This document shows, piece by piece, positions 27,111 to 33,580 of a stretch of DNA of 56,455 nt (its first letter is position 1; each line of letters begins with the position of its first letter). A model generated the notes under the pieces. That model was given only the letters and a program-made list of their open reading frames with translations. It was not told the DNA's origin and searched no databases. Source of the stretch: JAIPIY01 sp964489785 (GTDB taxonomy: Bacteria; Patescibacteriota; Minisyncoccia; Phycocordibacterales; UBA1006); NCBI GenBank assembly GCA_964489785.1, contig CAZAZY010000002.1, positions 1-56,455 of the forward strand. Reading direction: 5' to 3'. A program made the position numbers and the translations under genes.

Positions 27111-28013
27111 TTATTTCCAATATTTTTTTAAATCCCATATTGCATGTGCGCAATCATGAAAATGGAACGTAAATCCATACTGAGATAATCTATTCGAAAC
27201 CACACGCATGCTGGATGTCATTTCATATGCAAAATCACCATACAGAAATCGTAACATCCAAACCGGTGTAGATATAATATGAGGAACATGTAATGATCGC
27301 GCTAATAAAAGAGAAAAATCATGATATGCAATTGGTCCTGCAACAGCATTAAAAACCCCCTTCATTGGTTCATGTTGCAGTGTGTACATATATAAACGAA
27401 TAAGGTCGGTTTCATGAATCCAGGGAAACCAAAAATCACCAGAACCCAAATCTCCTCCAATCCATTTTTTATACAACGGAATAATTTTTGCCATAAACCC
27501 ACCCCGACCCAAAACATTACCCTGGCGAAGAATAACCGTTCGAACACTATATTGTTTTGCAACGTGTGCTTCGTTTTCCCAATCAACAACAACGGTTGAT
27601 AAAAAATTAGATCCGGAATCAGAAGATTCATCTAAAATATCTCCCCCTCTGTCTCCATAATATCCAACAGCAGATGCCTGAACAAAAACGTCTGGACGAT
27701 ATTCTGGATTTTCAAATAGTCTTACAATATTTCGGGTACTCATAATACGAGTAGTATAAATTTCTTTTCGATGTTGTTCAGTAAACCTTTGCGCAATATT
27801 TTTTCCTGTCAGATTAATCACGGCATACGGTTTTCGAAGAAAATCATTTTTCGTAATGGGATAGGTAATATCAGCCAATACAAAAGAAACTCCTGGTTGT
27901 TTTGGTGGTGCATTTCGATCAACAATAACAACAGAAAAACCCTGTGCCAGACAGGCGTCTTTTATTAATTTACCCAAAAACCCCGAACCACCATAGATAA
28001 CTACTTTTTGCAT
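27111..28013 (-). CDS. TIGR01777-type SDR epimerase family protein
   Basis: A 300-residue extended SDR with VVIYGGSGFLGKLIKDA at the N-terminus, VINLTGKNIAQRFTEQHR, QASAVGYYGDRGG and WFPWIHETDLIRLYMY. These features define the YfcH/TIGR01777 family, whose role is unclear in most bacteria. The C-terminal part corresponds to the family's DUF1731 region. It is the first gene of the glycan operon. A TATACT element preceded by TGC lies exactly 6 nt before the ATG (28020-28025), so the operon mRNA probably begins at or next to this start codon. Confidence 0.85.
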   Translation of the reverse strand: MQKVVIYGGSGFLGKLIKDACLAQGFSVVIVDRNAPPKQPGVSFVLADITYPITKNDFLRKPYAVINLTGKNIAQRFTEQHRKEIYTTRIMSTRNIVRLFENPEYRPDVFVQASAVGYYGDRGGDILDESSDSGSNFLSTVVVDWENEAHVAKQYSVRTVILRQGNVLGRGGFMAKIIPLYKKWIGGDLGSGDFWFPWIHETDLIRLYMYTLQHEPMKGVFNAVAGPIAYHDFSLLLARSLHVPHIISTPVWMLRFLYGDFAYEMTSSMRVVSNRLSQYGFTFHFHDCAHAIWDLKKYWK

Positions 28014-28019
28014 ATTTCA

Positions 28020-28025
28020 AGTATA
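28020..28025 (-). promoter_or_regulatory. -10 box of the glycan operon, 6 nt before ATG
   Basis: TATACT preceded by TGC, ahead of the gene starting at 28013. Confidence 0.72.
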
Positions 28026-28045
28026 GCAAAACTAATGAAAACAGA

Positions 28046-28657
28046 CTAATCTGGAAAAATACGAAATCCCCAAGCATTTGATTTTCCCAGTGTTCTTTCT
28101 CTACGAGATAATAACATTTGATATCCGCTGAAAATAATAAGAACTAAAAGTGCATACGTTTTATATCTTACCCATATTTCTTCTGAAAATCCGATACGAA
28201 ATATTTCATTCGATACCGCAAGAAGAATCATAAAAATACCCCATCTCCAAGAAACTATTTTCCATCCACGATCAGATATTGCAAAAAGTTTATAAAATAA
28301 GTCTTTTAACACCAGTCGGTTCATCAAAAGACTGATAATAATGATAGATCCAAAGATGCCATAGAAAAGTGAATCTTTGATAATGATAAAATTTGCATCT
28401 TTGAGAAAAATAGTAGCCAAGCCAAACACAACAACCGAACCACTGGCAAATAAGGGAAACAATGCAATTCTTTTTTGAACAATATATCCTGAGATCATCA
28501 CCACAAATGTAGTAACAACCAAAATTATTGTTGCAACTTGAAAATTAAAAAACTCGAACATGACCAGGAATAAAACCAGTGGACCAAATTCCACAACAAG
28601 ATTAAACAAGAGCTCTAATCTCTCTCTTGTTTTATTCTTAATAGGAGATATTACCAT
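28046..28657 (-). CDS. YciB-like septation/intracellular-septation membrane protein
   Basis: A 203-residue protein with five to six membrane helices. Matching elements are FGPLVLFLVMFEFFNFQVAT, DSLFYGIFGSIIIIS and SDRGWKIVSWRWGIFM, which correspond to the conserved stretches of inner-membrane septation protein A (YciB). In Gram-negative bacteria this protein affects cell length and envelope integrity; the mechanism is unclear. It begins 1 nt after the stop of the preceding membrane-protein gene, so the two are co-transcribed. Confidence 0.72.
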   Translation of the reverse strand: MVISPIKNKTRERLELLFNLVVEFGPLVLFLVMFEFFNFQVATIILVVTTFVVMISGYIVQKRIALFPLFASGSVVVFGLATIFLKDANFIIIKDSLFYGIFGSIIIISLLMNRLVLKDLFYKLFAISDRGWKIVSWRWGIFMILLAVSNEIFRIGFSEEIWVRYKTYALLVLIIFSGYQMLLSRRERTLGKSNAWGFRIFPD

Positions 28658-28658
28658 A

Positions 28659-29222
28659 CTATAACGCAGAGAGAAATCTTTTTCTCATTATCAATGCAAT
28701 ACTGATACTACATACAAGAGCAAGCGCATACACACCTAGAATAATTATCGGTTCATACGGAATACTTCGAAAAGCACCTAAAATTAGGGCAAAAGTCCAT
28801 GATACAACAGATACTGCCCCACTGATATACATACCCAAAGAAAAAGATTGGAATTCTTTTGACGATGGCAAATATACTCCGATACATCTTTTAATTCGTT
28901 TCAGATGTACGCGATGAAAAATAATACCATTGATAAGGATTACCGCGACAATAATCATTTTTGCAATATATTTAGAAGAGGAAAAATACCGCTCTGGATC
29001 TAATGACGTCAAAAGTATTCCTGATATAAAGAAAAGCAACAATCCAAACCAAACAAAACTACCAGCGAATTTCATAAACCGAAATTCAGTTTCTGATATT
29101 TGTTTATCTTTCATGGATAGAAAAAACATACCATCACCCAAATATGCTCCACCCACACCAAAAGCCACCCCTAGTAAATGTCCGATAGTATACAAGGTTT
29201 TTGCATCTACAAAATCAAACAT
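28659..29222 (-). CDS. membrane protein, paralogue of the VKOR C-terminal domain
   Basis: A 187-residue protein with five predicted membrane helices. I do not recognise a named family. It aligns by eye with the C-terminal half of the VKOR protein at 32539: AFGVGGAYLGDGMFFLSMKD matches LGVGIATLTDLYFFRSLHD, and SGAVSVVSWTFAL matches FGSVSVVSWYVMF. The same domain therefore exists both free-standing and fused to a disulfide-forming enzyme, which suggests a role in envelope redox or electron transfer (inference). It lies 6 nt downstream of a 57-residue membrane-protein gene. Confidence 0.7.
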   Translation of the reverse strand: MFDFVDAKTLYTIGHLLGVAFGVGGAYLGDGMFFLSMKDKQISETEFRFMKFAGSFVWFGLLLFFISGILLTSLDPERYFSSSKYIAKMIIVAVILINGIIFHRVHLKRIKRCIGVYLPSSKEFQSFSLGMYISGAVSVVSWTFALILGAFRSIPYEPIIILGVYALALVCSISIALIMRKRFLSAL

Positions 29223-29228
29223 ATGAAT

Positions 29229-29402
29229 TTAGATAGTAATTAATCCAAATAGCAAAGCAAAGATAAACAAGGTTCCCAATGTTCCCAAGGCTGGATGAAT
29301 TCTCCACAAAACAATATTAATAAGAATAAGAATAACAAACAAAACAAGTCCTATGTTGTTTACGGCTAATACGATTGCATTCCAAATATCTGTAAGGGTC
29401 AT
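29229..29402 (-). CDS. small membrane protein, 57 residues
   Basis: A short frame from ATG 29402 to TAA at 29229. It encodes an amphipathic start (MTLTDIWNAIVLAVNN) and two hydrophobic segments (LVLFVILILINIVLW and LGTLFIFALLFGLITI) joined by RIHPA. The hydrophobic pattern and the 6-nt gap to the next gene support a real gene. A TATACT element occurs about 40 nt upstream. No family is recognised. It probably belongs with the membrane proteins encoded downstream. Confidence 0.6.
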   Translation of the reverse strand: MTLTDIWNAIVLAVNNIGLVLFVILILINIVLWRIHPALGTLGTLFIFALLFGLITI

Positions 29403-29475
29403 AAAAATATAATAATTACATTAATAAATAATAATTATAGTATACAATAAAAAAATAAAAGATACACTATGTATT

Positions 29476-30486
29476 TTAGTCTCTGAAAATCCGATACAGT
29501 AATTTTTGCCAATTTCCATGGGTTAATTGCATCATTTCATCTTCTGTATGTTTTTCTTCCAAAAGCGCAATAAGATTGTGATATTCCCCTGCATGACCTG
29601 CATCAGGAACAAATTTTGGCCACGACATACCATCAAAATCAGAACCCAATGCCACATAGTCAACTCCACACAAAGAAATAACATACTCTATGTGTGCAAC
29701 AATATCACGAACCGAAGCATCTGTCCCAACGAGATTTAAAAATTCTGGAACAAATGCAACACCAATAACCGCATCTTTTTCTGCCAACAGTTTGAATTGA
29801 TCATCTTTTAAATTTCGAACATGAGGATTCAACATATGTGCACAGGTATGAGAATTAATAACCACACCATTAAATACACGCAGGCAATCATAGAACATTG
29901 TTTCGTTCATGTGCGCTGTATCCAAGGCAATTCCCAAAGATTCCATTTTCTTCAAAAGATGTTCACCTTCGGGCAATAATCCATTTGCGGATAATGTCCC
30001 TCCCCCAAAATGATTATCACGATTCCAGACCGGCCCAATAATACGTAAACCTTTTTTATAGAGCTGTTCCAGATTCGACAGGTCTGCCGTAATTCCCAAA
30101 GCATCTTCCAATAGTAGTACAATACCCAAAACACCATCGGTAGCGAATACAAAATCAAGATCTTGTTTCGAAGTGATGATTTTTATTTTTCCATCGCTTT
30201 TTTCTGCAAGACCATGATAAAAATCTAATTGTCGTATTGTTTCTTGTTGTGCAAATTCGGTATCAGAATGAATATCTTTTCCATCAAATGCATACGGAAA
30301 AGTAACCCCATATACAATTTTTACACCTGACCCCGCCAACCGAACATAATCAACCTGATTTAATTGTTTTTCTGAAAATAGTTGAGATGCATCAAATTGA
30401 TTCTCCAAGAAGAAATCCTTACCCGTTACGTGCAATGTATTAAAAGAAATATCTTGATGAGCATCGATAATCATGTGTTTTTTCAT
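29476..30486 (-). CDS. membrane dipeptidase-like metallopeptidase (M19)
   Basis: A 336-residue amidohydrolase-fold protein. Zinc-site motifs are in order: IIDAHQDIS (H-x-D), LLEDALGI (Glu), DTAHMNETMF (His), SHTCAHML (His pair) and LGSDFDG (Asp). These match renal/membrane dipeptidase family M19, which hydrolyses dipeptides including those with a D-residue at the C-terminus. It has no signal peptide, so it is probably cytoplasmic. A role in recycling wall peptides is possible but unproven. A TATAGT box lies 8 nt before the ATG. Confidence 0.88.
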   Translation of the reverse strand: MKKHMIIDAHQDISFNTLHVTGKDFFLENQFDASQLFSEKQLNQVDYVRLAGSGVKIVYGVTFPYAFDGKDIHSDTEFAQQETIRQLDFYHGLAEKSDGKIKIITSKQDLDFVFATDGVLGIVLLLEDALGITADLSNLEQLYKKGLRIIGPVWNRDNHFGGGTLSANGLLPEGEHLLKKMESLGIALDTAHMNETMFYDCLRVFNGVVINSHTCAHMLNPHVRNLKDDQFKLLAEKDAVIGVAFVPEFLNLVGTDASVRDIVAHIEYVISLCGVDYVALGSDFDGMSWPKFVPDAGHAGEYHNLIALLEEKHTEDEMMQLTHGNWQKLLYRIFRD

Positions 30487-30494
30487 ATATATAA

Positions 30495-30500
30495 ACTATA
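30495..30500 (-). promoter_or_regulatory. -10 box of the M19 dipeptidase gene, 8 nt before ATG
   Basis: TATAGT. Confidence 0.6.
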
Positions 30501-30514
30501 CACATAAATATGGA

Positions 30515-30551
30515 AAATAAAAAGGGCGCGTTCCACAATGGAAACGCGCCC
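30515..30551 (-). terminator. terminator after the 30578 gene
   Basis: GGGCGCGTTCC/GGAAACGCGCCC stem with one bulged base and a 5-nt loop (30524-30551). The A-rich run at 30515-30523 gives the U tail on the minus strand. Confidence 0.8.
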
Positions 30552-30577
30552 GATACTACATCACCCCATACCAGATT

Positions 30578-31888
30578 CTATGATTTCATAGAAAAGCTTT
30601 TGGCAATCTGATCAAAGGTTAACCCTGACAATCTTTGCAATAAAAGAGGGTCAACATATTCACCATTCAAAATATCATATTGACTGAAGCCCCGTCTGGA
30701 TCCCATGGCAGTACGATATCTATCAAGTCTGAGCCTTGTTTCAGTTGCAATAGATTTACTTTCTTGCAATACATGATCAGGAATCGTTGGACTGTTTGAG
30801 ACGCAAGAAGAAATCTTTTTGTCTATACGAGACCTTTCTTCCATAATGTCTAATATATCCACAATTGATTCTTGTAACCCAAACTCTTTGCATGATGGCA
30901 AAAAACGAAACAATCCCCCAGGAATAATATTGTGCCGAAGATGATTGGGTAACCAAGGAAATTTTCCACTGGCACGCAAAACATGAAACATGCGGGACAA
31001 TACATCTCGTAGTGGTTTTCCCTTGAGATAGTGAATCATATCAATTCCCGAAACTGCAAATGCGTCTCCGACATGATTATCAGAATCTACAATTCCCTTT
31101 TCTCTTTGGTGCCAATAACACGTAATAGCATCCAACATAATGAGAGATTCTTTTATGGGAAAATATCCACTGATTTCTATCAGCACATCTTTTTCAATCA
31201 TGTGTTTATGACCCTTTTTCATTTCTAAAAAAGAATCTATCACATCAAAAGAGGTAACTGCCGGAACCTGATTTACTACCCCTACAGAAGAAACAAATCG
31301 ATTAAAGATTCCTGTTTCATACCCTTGTAGAATATAATTCTCATTCTGCAAAAGAACTTCAAAGAAATCAATAACAAAAGGAACTTCCAGTAAATCAGCA
31401 TCGAGAATAACCTGTTTGTCCCCCAGGGCTTTTTTCTTTGCAAGATGGTGCACATGACCCAGATTGGAACATTGTGCAAACTGTCTCGCTGATCGAAAAC
31501 CGTTGGAAAGAACTCTCTCTGAACTGACCTGCAAATAAGGAGACAATACTGCACCCTGTTGCACAGCACAATGATGCTTACTGCCACCTTCGAAAATTGT
31601 TTCCGGTTCATCAGCAGTGTCCCGAACAGATTGATTTCCCATGTAATCGCAAATAGTAACTCCTATATGCGGATACATGTTGTTACTAGGCCAATGCAAC
31701 CCAATGTGGGGTGTCGCAAGAATGCGAATCCCCATAGCAGTCAAATGACGAATATCATCACCAGAGAGCAGATACGAACTGCCACCCCAGGGATTCAATT
31801 TATCAAAACCAATTATGTGAAATCCTGATTCCAACAATGTTGGATTTTCTTGTTTCCACATTTTCTGCAAAATTTCATGCGTTTTCAT
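30578..31888 (-). CDS. unrecognised 436-residue protein behind a switching RNA leader
   Basis: I do not recognise a family. The protein is soluble-looking, with no signal or membrane helix. Noticeable elements are a His/Trp-rich N-terminal third (ATPHIGLHWPSNNMYPHIG), GHVHHLAKKKALGDKQVILD followed by ADLLEVP, and a helical C-terminus. The DAD could be the DxD of a GT-A glycosyltransferase, but the surrounding pattern is weak. The gene stands alone between two terminators. Its ATG is preceded by a roughly 190-nt leader with a hairpin, a potential antiterminator and a U-tailed terminator, unlike the near-leaderless starts of neighbouring genes. It lies downstream of tRNA-His on the same strand. 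Confidence 0.8.
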   Translation of the reverse strand: MKTHEILQKMWKQENPTLLESGFHIIGFDKLNPWGGSSYLLSGDDIRHLTAMGIRILATPHIGLHWPSNNMYPHIGVTICDYMGNQSVRDTADEPETIFEGGSKHHCAVQQGAVLSPYLQVSSERVLSNGFRSARQFAQCSNLGHVHHLAKKKALGDKQVILDADLLEVPFVIDFFEVLLQNENYILQGYETGIFNRFVSSVGVVNQVPAVTSFDVIDSFLEMKKGHKHMIEKDVLIEISGYFPIKESLIMLDAITCYWHQREKGIVDSDNHVGDAFAVSGIDMIHYLKGKPLRDVLSRMFHVLRASGKFPWLPNHLRHNIIPGGLFRFLPSCKEFGLQESIVDILDIMEERSRIDKKISSCVSNSPTIPDHVLQESKSIATETRLRLDRYRTAMGSRRGFSQYDILNGEYVDPLLLQRLSGLTFDQIAKSFSMKS

Positions 31889-31929
31889 GATGTTTGGATT
31901 TAGGTGATGGTATGAAGTTTTTAAAGAAC

Positions 31930-31962
31930 AAAAAACAAACCCCAGATTGCTCGGGGGTTTGT
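31930..31962 (-). terminator. terminator hairpin inside the leader of the gene at 31888
   Basis: A 9-bp stem ACAAACCCC/GGGGTTTGT with a 10-nt loop, followed on the minus strand by six U. It lies between promoter and start codon of the downstream gene, as in attenuators. Confidence 0.8.
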
Positions 31963-32090
31963 TGGTATAAATAAATTTTTTGAGAAATTATATTTTATTC
32001 ACACAAACAATACCCCGAGCGGAAAGCCAGATAGGGCGGCACAAGAAATGCATGTTTGTGTGAATATAACTATTCATAATTTTTATCATA
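31949..32090 (-). promoter_or_regulatory. candidate switching leader RNA (attenuator/riboswitch-like)
   Basis: On the minus strand a 14-bp perfect stem (32053-32066 with 31996-32009) encloses a 43-nt GC-rich loop. The loop's 3' part plus the stem's 3' arm (32020 to 32003, GCUCGGGG, bulge UAUU, GUUUGU) is complementary over 14 bases to 31962-31949, which contains the 5' arm of the terminator. The stem and terminator can therefore form together, while the alternative pairing would break both. No known riboswitch consensus was recognised. Confidence 0.6.
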
Positions 32091-32112
32091 CACCTTTTTT
32101 AAAAGAGTGCAA
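32085..32112 (-). promoter_or_regulatory. -35/-10 promoter for the switching leader
   Basis: TTGCAC (32107-32112), 16-nt spacer, TATGAT (32085-32090). The predicted RNA start is near 32078, just ahead of the 14-bp stem and roughly 190 nt before the ATG at 31888. Confidence 0.65.
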
Positions 32113-32141
32113 CTAGAGTTGTGGATATTGTGAAATCAAAA

Positions 32142-32206
32142 CGAAAAACCCTCAACATTATGCATGTCGAGGATTTAACGATATGTGGGGTGACTATCGG
32201 GAATCG
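32142..32206. repeat. 65-bp direct repeat, copy 1
   Basis: Identical to 32348-32412. Here the tRNA part breaks off inside the T loop and continues with GTCACCC, forming a 7-bp hairpin (32188-32194 with 32207-32213) that mimics a tRNA-His acceptor with CCA. A copied terminator follows. Confidence 0.9.
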
Positions 32207-32347
32207 GTCACCCTTGTGGATTCTCATTTCATCCTACGGACTCATGACAATCTCACTCGCTCGACCCCGTCGTCGCCTACTGATTTTTCACAAGTTCAAA
32301 ATCAGGCTTCGCAGGCGACTCTTTTCGATTCCGATATCACTGCATAT
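32207..32347. other. gene-free structured spacer between the 65-bp repeats
   Basis: It holds two further hairpins: 32219-32252 (outer stem GATTCTCAT with ATGACAATC, one mismatch) and 32272-32319 (GTCGCCT and CTGATTTT paired with AAAATCAG and AGGCGAC). No convincing coding frame; short plus-strand frames here only follow the repeats. Confidence 0.6.
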
Positions 32348-32412
32348 CGAAAAACCCTCAACATTATGCATGTCGAGGATTTAACGATATGTGGGGTGAC
32401 TATCGGGAATCG
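32348..32412. repeat. 65-bp direct repeat, copy 2 (3' end of tRNA-His plus terminator)
   Basis: Identical to 32142-32206. It contains the tRNA T-loop/acceptor 3' part, CCA and terminator. Confidence 0.9.
32350..32378 (-). terminator. tRNA-His terminator
   Basis: A 9-bp stem CCTCGACAT/ATGTTGAGG with loop GCATA, then G and five U on the minus strand. It is part of the 65-bp duplicated block. Confidence 0.8.
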
Positions 32413-32467
32413 AACCCGAATCAGAGGCTCCACAAACCCCTGTGTTAACCGTTACACCATAGTCACC
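32392..32467 (-). tRNA. tRNA-His (GTG), CCA encoded
   Basis: An eight-pair acceptor stem (the extra G-1:C73 pair of tRNA-His) begins GGTGACTA and ends TAGTCACC, followed directly by CCA. The anticodon loop TTGTGGA gives GTG, and the T loop is TTCGATT. A U-tailed hairpin terminator lies just downstream at 32350-32378. The 3' end plus terminator is duplicated at 32142-32206. Confidence 0.95.
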
Positions 32468-32538
32468 AATATAGAACACAGGAAAACATCTCTCCTATGT
32501 TGCTTTGTTATACCAAAAAAATCAAATAAAAGCCAGCC

Positions 32539-33546
32539 CTAGAAAGAAATCTTTTTTCGGGCAACCAGATTTTCCAAATATAACCCTCCAACAGAAGCAA
32601 GAATAACAACAATACTATAGATCAAAAACAACCCCCAATATGACCAACTTGATTCCCCTATCTTTACAAAAATGAACATCACATACCATGACACCACAGA
32701 AACGCTACCAAAAATAAAAACTATTTTTCGCATCATTTCAAATGAATGCCCTGCACCAACAATATGCGGTTGATCAAAAGGAATTTCTGACAATTGATGC
32801 CCTACCAACAAATTCACCATGATACTGTTCATAATTAAAATCAAAGTAATAGTCATAACCATCAACATGATGCTGGATTCTAATATTGCGGGCCCAAATG
32901 ACGCATAATATCCGATTCCCACCAATACGAATAATCCCAAAACAAACCACAATAATTGATAGAAAAATCCAATCGTTCCTGCTTCACCTTTTGATACTTG
33001 ATGATCATGCAATGAACGGAAGAAATACAAATCTGTCAGAGTTGCAATACCAACCCCTAATGCCAACGCCAACGAATATCCTACAAATAAAATGTGTTGA
33101 TACGTTGCCAAAATTTCAACCAAACTAAACGGAAATGAAAACAAAGAAATAACAAAAATAAACAATGAAATAGTTGCAGAACCCAAACACCATGAACACC
33201 ATTCACGCAAAGCAAAAGCCTGAATCGCAACCAGATATACTGAAAACAACATTGCTAATGTGGTAATCACAATAAACATAAACATCACCCCTGGTGTACC
33301 AAAACTAGGTACAATCATGATAGTTGCATACGCCAAAGCAATCAAAGAATAATACAAAATCCCCATCCATTCTACCGGTATACCAAGAAAATTTGAAAAC
33401 CGACTATAAATTACAGTGTCACAATTTGCATCCAAAGGGCAAACCATATTTTCGTGTTTTGATTTTTTGTGTCGAATAAAGCTAGCTAAAAAGAATCCTG
33501 CGAACGCAAGAAAAATAAGAACAAGTTTTGCAAATAATGGTGACAT
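32539..33546 (-). CDS. vitamin K epoxide reductase (VKOR) domain fused to a second membrane domain
   Basis: A 335-residue membrane protein. Residues 1-160 match bacterial VKOR: MVCPLDANCDTV gives the loop Cys pair, FLGIPVEWMGILYYSLIAL is the conserved Ser/Gly/Pro segment, and REWCSWCLGSATI carries the CXXC at the membrane face. VKOR reoxidises a DsbA-like thiol oxidase using quinone, replacing DsbB. Residues of about 165-335 are a second membrane domain paralogous to the 187-residue protein at 28659, not the thioredoxin domain often fused to VKOR. TATAAT lies 8 nt before the ATG. Confidence 0.85.
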   Translation of the reverse strand: MSPLFAKLVLIFLAFAGFFLASFIRHKKSKHENMVCPLDANCDTVIYSRFSNFLGIPVEWMGILYYSLIALAYATIMIVPSFGTPGVMFMFIVITTLAMLFSVYLVAIQAFALREWCSWCLGSATISLFIFVISLFSFPFSLVEILATYQHILFVGYSLALALGVGIATLTDLYFFRSLHDHQVSKGEAGTIGFFYQLLWFVLGLFVLVGIGYYASFGPAILESSIMLMVMTITLILIMNSIMVNLLVGHQLSEIPFDQPHIVGAGHSFEMMRKIVFIFGSVSVVSWYVMFIFVKIGESSWSYWGLFLIYSIVVILASVGGLYLENLVARKKISF

Positions 33547-33554
33547 ATGCTGAG

Positions 33555-33560
33555 ATTATA
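33555..33560 (-). promoter_or_regulatory. -10 box of the VKOR gene, 8 nt before ATG
   Basis: TATAAT, consensus. Confidence 0.65.
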
Positions 33561-33580
33561 TACTAAAAAATGCTCTCATG

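Noticed and set aside
32219..32252. Hammerhead-ribozyme-like core on the minus strand (ATGAGTCC-GTA-GGATGAAAT).
   Set aside because: The invariant CUGAUGA reads GUCAUGA, so the essential C3 and G5 are changed, and no cleavage-site strand for the third helix is evident. Treated as a palindromic spacer hairpin.
32142..32412. An integrated prophage or integrative element at tRNA-His.
   Set aside because: The interval between repeats is only 141 bp and no integrase or phage gene is in the window; at most a scar.
32121..32542. Plus-strand frames with a repeated peptide.
   Set aside because: The repetition is the 65-bp tRNA-His/terminator duplication read as protein, and the second frame crosses the tRNA.
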